This document shows, piece after piece, positions 1-6,925 of a DNA stretch of 7,311 nt. Both the position numbers and the translations under genes were made by a program. The notes beneath the pieces were generated by a model. The model was not told the origin of the DNA and made no database searches. It was given only the letters and a program-made list of their open reading frames with translations. Source of the stretch: JBGSMF01 sp041740315 (GTDB taxonomy: Bacteria > Chloroflexota > Anaerolineae > Fen-1058); the NCBI GenBank assembly GCA_041740315.1, contig JBGSMF010000362.1, positions 1 to 7,311 of the forward strand, in the 5' to 3' direction. Every line of letters starts with the position of its first letter. The first letter of the stretch is position 1.

Positions 1-2
1 GT

Positions 3-116
3 GATGATTATTATGATCAACGTCAAAAGGAAGTCAAGGTCTCTTACCTCACCCGCCAATTAGAGAAACTTACAGGCGGCTTGGTACACATCGAGATGGC
101 ACCTGTTGCCGCATAA
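3..116 (+). CDS. C-terminal fragment of an unidentified protein (possibly a transposase)
   Basis: An open frame enters from the left edge and stops at TAA 114-116, giving 37 codons. It begins DDYYDQRQKEVKVSYLTRQL and ends HIEMAPVAA. The residue mix (a charged YYDQRQKE stretch, then a helical LTRQLEKLTGG segment) looks like genuine protein, because the other two plus frames hit stops. Short basic or helical tails of this kind end several transposase families, but nothing diagnostic such as a DDE or HUH motif is inside the window, so that identity is a weak guess. The start and most of the gene lie outside the window. It reads toward the ABC operon, so the two transcription units converge on the 117-456 gap. 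Confidence 0.45.
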   Translation, partial: DDYYDQRQKEVKVSYLTRQLEKLTGGLVHIEMAPVAA

Positions 117-414
117 GCGAGTTATTTTCGGAATAGTTACATAATTTTTACGAATTTTGCAGCCATTTGCGTAAATTCGCAAAGATTTGTGGACAACGAA
201 AAGCAACTTTTGCGGTACTGCGTAAGGTCCTATCTACCTATTTTCCACCCCTTCATACGAGAGGTTTGGCGCGCAACTGTTCTGAAATTGCCTTCTGGTT
301 AGCGTTTGTGGCATTTTCATACGTGGAATTAGCCTTCGCAAACCCCAATTTGGGGGTAGCGGACAATAGGTATCTAGCTGCTGTCCTCGGCGCGGCGAGG
401 GCGGAAAAAGCCAC
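117..414. other. Gene-free intergenic stretch with two small palindromes
   Basis: No convincing gene is seen on either strand. A TTG-initiated plus-strand frame crosses it (167-490) but runs into the antisense of the ABC gene and has no ribosome site or recognisable family. Two small symmetric elements are visible: TTTGCG-N6-CGCAAA at 166-183, and CCCCAA-T-TTGGGG at 343-355. Neither has a following T-run that would make it a terminator, and their role is unknown. The left part (about 121-170) is AT-rich, but I could not pick out a credible promoter there. Confidence 0.5.
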
Positions 415-449
415 TACCTTCCTGCAAGCCCTGAGCTTGCCAGAAGGTA
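405..449 (-). terminator. Probable intrinsic terminator of the ABC exporter operon
   Basis: Arms 415-429 and 435-449 pair at 13 of 15 positions, with a 2-nt internal mismatch (422-423 against 441-442) around a 5-nt loop. Read on the minus strand, the stem begins 7 nt after the TAG stop of the exporter gene (457-459). It is followed, after 5 nt of AGTGG and one C, by five Ts (complement of 405-409). The T-run is not adjacent to the stem, so termination may be weak or assisted, but placement and orientation fit the end of the operon. Confidence 0.55.
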
Positions 450-456
450 AAGATGG

Positions 457-2286
457 CTATATCGGCTGCCCTTTGAACTGGCTGACGTAGAGGTGATGGT
501 AAAACCCGCGCCGGTCAAGCAATTGCTGGTGGGTGCCTTGTTCGACAATTTCACCATTATTGATCACAATGACCTTGTCCGCGTCGCGGATGGTGCTCAG
601 GCGGTGGGCAATCACAAAACTGGTGCGTCCTTGCATCAGGCGCAGCAGCGCCTTTTGGATGCGCGCCTCGGTGCGAGTGTCTACGCTGCTGGTGGCCTCG
701 TCCAAAATCAAGATGCCCGGTTCGGCCAGGATGGCGCGGGCGATGGCCAGCAATTGCCGCTGGCCCTGGCTGAGGTTGCTGGCCCGTTCTGCAAGTCTGG
801 TCTGGTAGCCTTGCGGCAATTGCCGGATAAAGTGATCGGCCTCGGCCAGTTGCGCCGCCCGGATACAGTCTTCGTCGGTGGCCGTCAAGCGCCCATAGCG
901 GATATTTTCAAGCACAGAATCGGAAAACAAAAAAGTGTCTTGCAGCACCAAGCCCAGTTTTTGGCGCAGATCGGTTTTCTTGATGTGGCGAATGTCGTGG
1001 CCGTCAATCGTGATCTTGCCGCCGCCGATTTCGTAAAAGCGGGTCAGCAGATTGATGATGGTCGTCTTGCCTGCGCCGGTCGGCCCGACCAACGCGACGA
1101 TTTCGCCTGGACTGGCTTCCAATGACATGTCTTTGATAATGGGCGTGTCGGGCTGGTAGCCAAAATGGACATGCTCAAAGCGCACGCGGCCGTGGAGTGA
1201 ATCCAGCGATAGCGCACCCGGCGCATCTTGTATTTCGGGCGGGGTGTCAATGACTTGAAACACTCGCTCGGCCCCGGCCAGTGCCGCCTGAATCGAATTG
1301 TACATATTCGCCAACTGGCGCAGCGGTTGGATGAAATTTTGCCCATAATTGATAAACGTGGCAATGACCCCCACACTGACCAAACCCCGCAAGGCCAGCC
1401 AGCCGCCCAGGCCGGCGATAACAATCACAAACAGGTTGCCCAACACGCTCGTCAGCGGCATGAGCGATAAGGCAAAGCTGTTTGCGTACACCCCTGCCAG
1501 AAAAACCTCCTGGTTATATTGTCTAAAGCTGGCAATCACCGCATCGTTGCGGCGAAACGCCTTGACCACTTTTTGGCCGCTGATGGCTTCTTCCATCACA
1601 CCGTTGAGTTCTCCCAGGTGTTTCTGCAGCTGGCGGAACCCCTTGCGGGTATAGCGAGCGACAAAATTGGTGAACCACAGCATAATGGGGACAACCAACA
1701 CCGCCGCCAGCGCCAACCAGTGGTCAAGGATAAACATCGCCACCAGAATGCCCACCATCGAGAGCACGCTGGCAATGAGCGCCGTGACGTTTTGTGACAC
1801 AGCTTGATTGATTGCATCAATATCATTGGTCAGGCGACTCATCAATTCACCGGCCGGGTTGTGGTCGAAAAAGCTTGGCGATAGACTTTGCAAATGCTCA
1901 AACAAATCCTGGCGCAGGCGCTTGAGCGCCTGCTGCGAAATGCCCGCCATGACCCACGCGGCGATGGCTTGGAACAAATTGTTCAAGAGATAGGCAGCCA
2001 GCATCCACAACGCTACCTGGGCCAGCCCATCCAATCGCTTTACGGCAATGAATCTGTCAATGGCCACTCCCATCAAGTACGGCCCAACCAATCCCAAGAG
2101 CGTATAAATCACGACGCATACCAGCACCAACACCAGCCTGAATCGGAAGGGGACGAGATAGCGCAGCAAGCCGCTCAGGGCGCGGCGCGGGTCTTGGGCT
2201 TTTTCAATCTTGCCCACGCCGGCTGGCCGCCGGGGCTGCATGATCGAGCGAACGCTGTCGCTGCTTTGAAGAGATTGGTAGCTCAT
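457..2286 (-). CDS. ABC exporter half-transporter, catalytically complete subunit (TM288-like)
   Basis: The 609-residue protein is an inner-membrane exporter half-transporter: a six-helix membrane domain (about 45-335) fused to a C-terminal ATPase (about 365-605). Likely helices are near 49-73, 90-115, 162-185, 188-207, 270-298 and 303-325. ATPase motifs are A-loop Tyr377, Walker A GPTGAGKTT (401-409), Q-loop Gln449, signature LSQGQ (505-509), Walker B ILILDE with catalytic Glu530, D-loop SSVD (533-536) and switch His561. The cytosolic lead (about 38 residues, RRPAGVGKIEKA), the LSQGQ variant and the C-terminal RGFYHHLYVSQ closely recall Thermotoga TM288. The ATG overlaps the stop of the upstream gene (ATGA, 2283-2286), so the two are translationally coupled. 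GAGGG about 9 nt upstream supports this start over Met16, which lacks a ribosome site. Substrate cannot be read from sequence; multidrug or lipid-like export is the family norm. Confidence concerns family and pairing. Confidence 0.93.
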   Translation of the reverse strand: MSYQSLQSSDSVRSIMQPRRPAGVGKIEKAQDPRRALSGLLRYLVPFRFRLVLVLVCVVIYTLLGLVGPYLMGVAIDRFIAVKRLDGLAQVALWMLAAYLLNNLFQAIAAWVMAGISQQALKRLRQDLFEHLQSLSPSFFDHNPAGELMSRLTNDIDAINQAVSQNVTALIASVLSMVGILVAMFILDHWLALAAVLVVPIMLWFTNFVARYTRKGFRQLQKHLGELNGVMEEAISGQKVVKAFRRNDAVIASFRQYNQEVFLAGVYANSFALSLMPLTSVLGNLFVIVIAGLGGWLALRGLVSVGVIATFINYGQNFIQPLRQLANMYNSIQAALAGAERVFQVIDTPPEIQDAPGALSLDSLHGRVRFEHVHFGYQPDTPIIKDMSLEASPGEIVALVGPTGAGKTTIINLLTRFYEIGGGKITIDGHDIRHIKKTDLRQKLGLVLQDTFLFSDSVLENIRYGRLTATDEDCIRAAQLAEADHFIRQLPQGYQTRLAERASNLSQGQRQLLAIARAILAEPGILILDEATSSVDTRTEARIQKALLRLMQGRTSFVIAHRLSTIRDADKVIVINNGEIVEQGTHQQLLDRRGFYHHLYVSQFKGQPI

Positions 2287-4070
2287 CCGGCTTTGCCCTC
2301 TTCCAATTGTGCGCCATCAAGAGATGGTGCGCCGTTGCCCAATTGCGAATCGTAAATTTCTTGGTAGATGGGGCTGGATTGCAACAGCTCTTTGTGGGTT
2401 CCCTGGGCCACAATGCGGCCCTCGTCAATGACGACAATCTTGTCGGCTTTTAACACGGTGCTGATGCGCTGGGCAACCAGAAAAGTGGTGCGCTGGCGCA
2501 TCAATTCTTCTAGGGCATCTTGAATCTTGGTTTCGGTTTCTATGTCTACCGAGCTGGTGCTGTCATCGAGAATCAATATCTTGGGTTGAGTGAGCAACGC
2601 GCGAGCGATGGCCAGCCGCTGCTTTTGCCCGCCGGATAAATTTGCGCCGCGCTGCTCGACGTGGGTCTCGTAACCCTGCGGCATCGCCACGATAAAATCG
2701 TGCGCCTGGGCAGCCTGGGCCGCCGCGATAATCTCTTTATCGCTGGCCTCTGGGCGACCGTAGCGGATATTGTCGCGCACCGTGCCCGAAAACAGAATCG
2801 TTTCTTGCGGCACAACTCCCACCTGGGCCAGGAGTGAGTCTTGTTTGATTTGCCGGACATCTATACCATCAATCAGCACTCGCCCCGCTAAAGCGTCGTA
2901 AAACCTGGGCACCAGGTTGACCAGCGTAGATTTGCCCGCGCCGGTCGCCCCTAAAATGGCGACCGTCTCGCCGGGTTTGGCGACCAAGTTGATATCTTCC
3001 AGCACAGGTTCGTTGCTGCTATCGTAATCAAACGCGTAATTAAACGTCACGTTTTCAAAAATGACCCGCGCCGGGGTATGTTCGGGCAACGCCAGCGCGT
3101 TGAGCGCATCTTGAACTTCTGGAACGGTATCCAGCACCTCATTAATGCGCCCAGCCGAAACGATTCCCCCCGCCCACACTTGGGCGAGCATGGTCATCAT
3201 AGTCAATGGCGTCATGGTTGTGAGCAAATAGTTGGTAAAGGCCACAATTTGCCCCAAGGATAAATTCCCCTCGATGGCTTGCGCTCCGCCTGCCCAGATG
3301 ACAATAACCATTCCAAGGTTCACCAAAACCGTCAGCGCCGGAAACATCATGGACATGAAGCGCATCACCTTGATAGAATGATTCGCAAACTCGTCATTGG
3401 CAGCCTGAAAGCGTTCGCCTTCAAAATCGGCGCGCACAAACGCCTTGACCACGCGCGCCCCGGCAATGTTTTCTTGCAACACTGTGTTGAGCCGATCCAG
3501 CTTTTGCTGGACCGATTGAAAGAGCGGCTCCATCTTGACGACAAAGAAAACAATCACCGCCGAGGTCACCAATAACAGGGGCAACAAGGTCAGCGCCAGA
3601 GAGCGGCTGGTGTTGACCATCAGAATCAGGCTGCCGACCATCAAGAGGGGGGCGCGGGTGCCAATGCGCAGCGAGACCTGTGTCACGCGTTGAACGGCGC
3701 TCGTGTCGCTGGTGAGGCGAACCATCAATTGGCCGGTCTTGAGCCTATCCAGATTGCCAAACGAAAACGCCTGGATTCTAAGAAACAATGCATCGCGCAG
3801 ATCGCGCGCCACGCTTTCGCCAACCTGGATTGACAAGATATTGTTGCCGATAGCCAATAGCGCACTCAGGGCCGAAATGCTCAGCATCACAACCAAAGTT
3901 TGAATGACAACGGCCTGGTCTTGCTGGGCAATGCCCTGGTCAATGATCCGTTGGATCAAGCGGGGAATGGCCAAATCCATAAAGACGAGCGCCACCAGCA
4001 AAGCCAGCGAGGCAAGGGCGCGCCGCCAGTAAGGTTTGATAAAAGGAGCGAGTTTGATAATGTGGTTCAT
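2283..4070 (-). CDS. ABC exporter half-transporter, degenerate-site subunit (TM287-like)
   Basis: This 595-residue half-transporter is the first gene of the exporter operon. Its membrane domain covers about residues 12-300, with helices near 19-37, 54-80, 138-160, 162-180, 245-270 and 273-296. The ATPase follows (about 335-575). Motifs are A-loop Tyr345, Walker A GATGAGKST (374-382), Q-loop Gln422 and signature LSGGQ (478-482). The Walker B reads ILILDD, so Asp503 replaces the catalytic Glu. The switch position is AQR, so Gln534 replaces the His. These paired substitutions mark the degenerate-site subunit of heterodimeric exporters such as TM287/288, BmrCD and LmrCD. Its Walker motifs would pair with the partner's LSQGQ to form the weak site, while its own LSGGQ completes the partner's active site. 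The NBD has a slightly long A-loop region (YAFDYDSSNEP). No clear Shine-Dalgarno precedes the ATG. The gene is divergent from perR, and its promoter is at 4091-4119. Confidence 0.93.
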   Translation of the reverse strand: MNHIIKLAPFIKPYWRRALASLALLVALVFMDLAIPRLIQRIIDQGIAQQDQAVVIQTLVVMLSISALSALLAIGNNILSIQVGESVARDLRDALFLRIQAFSFGNLDRLKTGQLMVRLTSDTSAVQRVTQVSLRIGTRAPLLMVGSLILMVNTSRSLALTLLPLLLVTSAVIVFFVVKMEPLFQSVQQKLDRLNTVLQENIAGARVVKAFVRADFEGERFQAANDEFANHSIKVMRFMSMMFPALTVLVNLGMVIVIWAGGAQAIEGNLSLGQIVAFTNYLLTTMTPLTMMTMLAQVWAGGIVSAGRINEVLDTVPEVQDALNALALPEHTPARVIFENVTFNYAFDYDSSNEPVLEDINLVAKPGETVAILGATGAGKSTLVNLVPRFYDALAGRVLIDGIDVRQIKQDSLLAQVGVVPQETILFSGTVRDNIRYGRPEASDKEIIAAAQAAQAHDFIVAMPQGYETHVEQRGANLSGGQKQRLAIARALLTQPKILILDDSTSSVDIETETKIQDALEELMRQRTTFLVAQRISTVLKADKIVVIDEGRIVAQGTHKELLQSSPIYQEIYDSQLGNGAPSLDGAQLEEGKAG

Positions 4071-4090
4071 CGGTGGTCTATGACTGCCCG

Positions 4091-4119
4091 ATTATACTCT
4101 TGGGGGTAGTATAAGGCAA
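4091..4119 (-). promoter_or_regulatory. Sigma-70-type promoter of the ABC exporter operon
   Basis: On the minus strand a perfect TATAAT -10 (complement of 4091-4096) is separated by exactly 17 bp from TTGCCT (complement of 4114-4119), which matches 4 of 6 bases of the -35 consensus. Transcription would start near 4084, only about 14 nt before the ATG at 4070. The leader is therefore very short, and no purine-rich ribosome site is visible in it. Confidence 0.75.
4092..4114. promoter_or_regulatory. Inverted repeat over the ABC promoter, candidate operator
   Basis: TTATACT (4092-4098) and AGTATAA (4108-4114) form a perfect 7-bp inverted repeat around a 9-bp centre. It spans the -10, the whole spacer and the edge of the -35 of the exporter promoter, so a dimeric repressor or activator bound here would directly affect transcription. 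It does not match the Per-box pattern and no obvious cognate regulator is in the window. It could also be a by-product of the -10 sequence. Confidence 0.4.
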
Positions 4120-4177
4120 ACCCATCTGCGACACATACAACCCATGGGGGCGCGTTTCACTGCGCCAAAAGTGGGGC

Positions 4178-4206
4178 TTGACAAATTTTGTTTTCTAATC
4201 TATAAT
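4178..4206 (+). promoter_or_regulatory. Consensus sigma-70 promoter of perR-katG
   Basis: TTGACA (4178-4183), a 17-bp AT-rich spacer and TATAAT (4201-4206) form a perfect consensus promoter. The start site should be near 4213, giving a leader of about 30 nt to the perR ATG at 4243. Such a strong promoter makes sense if it is normally repressed, and a Per box covers its -10. Its position also argues that perR cannot begin at the in-frame ATG at 4144, which lies upstream of the promoter. Confidence 0.9.
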
Positions 4207-4231
4207 TATTACAAATTAGTAAATATTACAA
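4200..4231. promoter_or_regulatory. Tandem Per-box-like operators at the perR promoter
   Basis: The 15-mer at 4200-4214 (CTATAATTATTACAA) matches the Bacillus Per box TTATAATNATTATAA at 12 of 14 defined positions and covers the -10 and start site. A second, weaker 15-mer at 4217-4231 (TAGTAAATATTACAA) matches at 10 of 14. The centres are 17 bp apart, and TATTACAAA is directly repeated at 4207-4215 and 4224-4232. The location immediately upstream of a PerR-type regulator implies autoregulation and peroxide control of katG. The match is visible in the sequence; binding is inferred. AT-richness lowers the weight of the second site. Confidence 0.7.
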
Positions 4232-4242
4232 AGAGAAAATCA

Positions 4243-4683
4243 ATGCAATCTATTGAAATGCTTGTCGAATTGTTTCACCAAAATGGGCTCAAAATCACGC
4301 CGCAGCGGCGGATGGTCTTTGAGCTGCTCAGCGCGGATGATAGCCATCCGACTGCCGAGGAGGTTTATCAGCGGGTGTTGTCAATCATGCCCGATATTTC
4401 ACGCACGACCGTTTATAACATACTGCACGAGTTGGTTGAACTGGGCGAATTGGCGCTGGTTGGAGACCTCAGCGAGTATGGTGTGCGCTATGATACCCAC
4501 GGCGGTGTTCATCATCACTTGTTTTGCATGCGCTGCCAGACTTTGGTTGACATCAACCGGGATTTTGAGGGTTTGGAACTCTCCAAGGGCGAAACTTCTG
4601 GCTACCAGATTGTCAAGCGCCAAGTGACATTTTATGGCTATTGCCCCAAATGCAAGGGGAGCAAAAAGGCGCAAGGTCTTTAA
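4243..4683 (+). CDS. perR: Peroxide-responsive Fur-family repressor PerR
   Basis: The 146-residue protein has the Fur-family layout: an N-terminal winged helix (about 1-80; recognition-helix segment SRTTVYNILHEL at 53-64) and a C-terminal dimerisation and metal domain. Residues equivalent to the Bacillus PerR regulatory metal site are all present: His35, Asp84, His90, His92 and Asp103. Asp103 is the key call, since Fur iron sensors usually have Glu there. The structural zinc site is Cys95/Cys98 (CMRC) and Cys134/Cys137 (CPKC). In this family Fe(II) bound at the regulatory site drives histidine oxidation by H2O2 and loss of DNA binding. The ATG at 4243 is chosen because the in-frame ATG at 4144 would put the promoter inside the gene and add 33 residues absent from the family. 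The ribosome site is weak (AAGAGA about 8 nt upstream). It is co-directional with katG 36 bp downstream, with no terminator between, so katG is its likely target. Confidence 0.92.
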   Translation: MQSIEMLVELFHQNGLKITPQRRMVFELLSADDSHPTAEEVYQRVLSIMPDISRTTVYNILHELVELGELALVGDLSEYGVRYDTHGGVHHHLFCMRCQTLVDINRDFEGLELSKGETSGYQIVKRQVTFYGYCPKCKGSKKAQGL

Positions 4684-4706
4684 AATTGGAAAAATATTCT
4701 AACTAA

Positions 4707-4712
4707 AAGGAG
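4707..4712 (+). promoter_or_regulatory. Strong ribosome binding site of katG
   Basis: AAGGAG lies 7 nt before the ATG at 4720, near-ideal Shine-Dalgarno spacing, and contrasts with the weak sites of perR and the first ABC gene. It would allow much higher translation of katG than of perR from a shared transcript. Confidence 0.85.
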
Positions 4713-4719
4713 AACTAGG

Positions 4720-6912
4720 ATGAAAGATAGCAAGTGCCCCGTAACGGGCAAATCTGCTAGCACCTCTGCCAGCAGAGGCGCATCGAATCGAGACTGGTGG
4801 CCCAACCAGTTGAACCTGGGCGTCCTTCACCAGCACACGCCGGTTTCCAACCCGATGGATCCCGACTTTGACTATGCTAAAGAATTCAAAAAGCTTGATC
4901 TGTCCGCCCTGAAAAAGGATCTGTATGCGTTAATGATCGATTCACAAGAGTGGTGGCCTGCCGACTGGGGCCATTATGGCGGCCTATTCATTCGCATGGC
5001 CTGGCACAGCGCCGGCACCTATCGCACTGCTGACGGCCGTGGCGGCGGCGGCGCCGGCAACCAGCGTTTTGCGCCGGTCAACAGTTGGCCTGACAATGTC
5101 AACCTAGACAAGGCGCGCCGCCTGCTCTGGCCTATCAAGAAGAAATATGGAAATAAAATTTCTTGGGCCGACCTCATGATCTTGGCTGGCAACTGCGCGC
5201 TAGAGTCTATGGGCTTCAAGACCTTTGGCTTTGGTGGTGGCCGCGTGGATATCTGGCAGCCCCAAGAGGACATTTACTGGGGGACTGAAGATACTTGGTT
5301 GGGCGACAAGCGCTATAGCGGTGACCGCGAACTGGAGAACCCACTAGCTGCCGTGCAGATGGGGCTTATCTATGTGAATCCTGAAGGCCCGAACGGCAAT
5401 CCCGATCCTGTGGCCTCGGGTCGCGATGTGCGCGAAACCTTTGCTCGCATGGGTATGAACGACGAAGAGACTGTGGCGCTCGTCGCCGGTGGGCACACTT
5501 TCGGTAAAGCGCACGGCGCGGGCGACCCCAAGCTGGTTGGCCCAGAACCGGAAGCTGCCCCCATCGAAGAGCAAGGTTTGGGATGGATCAACAGATTTGG
5601 AACCGGCAAGGGTGTACACACAACCTCGAGTGGTATAGAAGGCGCATGGAAACCCTACCCTACAAAATGGGACATTGGTTATTTTGACATGCTTTTCGGC
5701 TACGAGTGGGAACTGGTAAAAAGCCCGGCTGGCGCATGGCAATGGCTGGCCAAGGACGTTAGGGAAGAGCACATGATTCCAGACGCTCACGACCCCTCGA
5801 AGAAGCACCGGCCTATGATGACCACGGCCGATTTATCGCTGCGCTTCGACCCGATCTACGAACCCATTTCACGCCGATTCCACAAAGATCCACAGGCTTT
5901 CGCTGACGCGTTCGCAAGAGCATGGTTCAAACTTACTCATCGCGATATGGGACCCAAGATTCGTTACCTCGGGCCCGAAGTTCCAGCAAAAGACCTGATC
6001 TGGCAGGATCCAATCCCCGCCGTTGATCATCCGCTGATCGATACCAAGGATATCGCAGATCTTACCGCCAAGATTTTGGCCTCGGGACTATCAGTAGCGG
6101 AACTGGTTTCAACCGCTTGGGCTTCGGCATCTACTTTCCGTGGATCTGACAAGCGCGGGGGCGCTAATGGCGCGCGCATTCGCCTAGCGCCGCAAAAGGA
6201 CTGGCAAGTCAACCAACCGGCGCGATTGGCCAAGGTCCTGAGCGTACTCGAAAGCATTCAGCAGGCTTTTAACAGCTCCAAGAAAGATGGCAAGCGAGTT
6301 TCAATAGCTGACCTTATCGTACTGGCTGGCTGCGCTGCGGTTGAAGCGGCGGCCAAGGCTGCTGGCTACCCTATTGATGTGCCATTTACTCCAGGACGTG
6401 CCGACGCCTCGCAAGACCAGACCGATGTGAAATCATTCGCCTTGCTAGAGCCCCAGGCCGACGGCTTTCGCAATTACCAAAAAACGGCCTTTACAGTGTC
6501 GGCGGAGGAGATGCTGATAGACAAGGCGCAGCTCCTGACCCTGAGCGCGCCAGAGATGACAGTGCTTGTCGGCGGCTTGCGTGTGCTGGGGGCTAACGCT
6601 GGTCAGGCGACACACGGCGTGTTTACAAAACGGGTCGGGACACTCACAAACGACTTTTTTGTCAACCTGCTCGACATGGGAACCGTCTGGAAACCCATGA
6701 CTGATGCCGGGGACACGTTTGAAGGGCGCGATCGCAAGACAGGCAACCCTGTGTGGACATGCACCCGCGTGGATCTGGTTTTCGGCTCAAACTCACAACT
6801 GCGCGCTCTGGCCGAGGTCTATGCGCAGGATGATGCAAAAGAAAAATTCGCGCGTGACTTTGTCGCGGCTTGGAACAAAGTAATGAACCTTGACCGTTTC
6901 GACCTCACCTGA
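4720..6912 (+). CDS. katG: Catalase-peroxidase KatG
   Basis: This 730-residue bifunctional heme enzyme removes H2O2 by catalase and peroxidase activity in the cytoplasm. Length is normal and both tandem peroxidase-like domains are present: an active N-terminal one (about 40-420) and a heme-less C-terminal one (about 430-725). Distal residues Arg92, Trp95 and His96 (RMAWHSAGTYR), proximal His259 (GGHTFGKAHG), Trp310 and Asp371 are all in place. The Met244, Tyr218 and Trp95 trio that forms the catalase-specific covalent adduct is intact, as is Arg405 at the likely mobile-arginine position. The residue equivalent to M. tuberculosis Ser315 is Ser304. The start MKDSKCPVTG, leading to SNRDWWPNQLNL, is typical of the family, and AAGGAG precedes it. 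It follows perR in one operon, so peroxide induction through PerR is inferred. No frameshift or missing key residue is seen. Immediately downstream lies debris of an unrelated catalase. Confidence 0.98.
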   Translation: MKDSKCPVTGKSASTSASRGASNRDWWPNQLNLGVLHQHTPVSNPMDPDFDYAKEFKKLDLSALKKDLYALMIDSQEWWPADWGHYGGLFIRMAWHSAGTYRTADGRGGGGAGNQRFAPVNSWPDNVNLDKARRLLWPIKKKYGNKISWADLMILAGNCALESMGFKTFGFGGGRVDIWQPQEDIYWGTEDTWLGDKRYSGDRELENPLAAVQMGLIYVNPEGPNGNPDPVASGRDVRETFARMGMNDEETVALVAGGHTFGKAHGAGDPKLVGPEPEAAPIEEQGLGWINRFGTGKGVHTTSSGIEGAWKPYPTKWDIGYFDMLFGYEWELVKSPAGAWQWLAKDVREEHMIPDAHDPSKKHRPMMTTADLSLRFDPIYEPISRRFHKDPQAFADAFARAWFKLTHRDMGPKIRYLGPEVPAKDLIWQDPIPAVDHPLIDTKDIADLTAKILASGLSVAELVSTAWASASTFRGSDKRGGANGARIRLAPQKDWQVNQPARLAKVLSVLESIQQAFNSSKKDGKRVSIADLIVLAGCAAVEAAAKAAGYPIDVPFTPGRADASQDQTDVKSFALLEPQADGFRNYQKTAFTVSAEEMLIDKAQLLTLSAPEMTVLVGGLRVLGANAGQATHGVFTKRVGTLTNDFFVNLLDMGTVWKPMTDAGDTFEGRDRKTGNPVWTCTRVDLVFGSNSQLRALAEVYAQDDAKEKFARDFVAAWNKVMNLDRFDLT

Positions 6913-6925
6913 GTGCATTAAGGAC

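Noticed and set aside
167..490. 107-codon plus-strand frame with a TTG start in the left gap
   Set aside because: No ribosome site or recognisable motif, unusual composition, and its 3' end overlaps the real exporter gene and the terminator stem on the other strand.
493..1125. 210-codon plus-strand frame opposite the exporter gene
   Set aside because: It is the antisense shadow of the ATPase domain of a well-supported gene and has no domain signature.
4149..4166. GGCGC-N8-GCGCC hairpin between the divergent promoters, next to the CCCATGGG palindrome
   Set aside because: The arms are only 5 bp with no T-run, so it does not support a terminator or a defined operator call.
4144..4242. 33-residue N-terminal extension of perR from the ATG at 4144
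   Set aside because: It would run through the perfect promoter and Per box; PerR proteins start close to the ATG at 4243.
4684..4719. Possible extra Per box between perR and katG
   Set aside because: Best alignment to the consensus is only about 9 of 14 in AT-rich DNA, with no convincing promoter alongside.
5344..5808. 154-codon minus-strand frame inside katG
   Set aside because: Shadow of the conserved heme-binding region of katG; no independent evidence.
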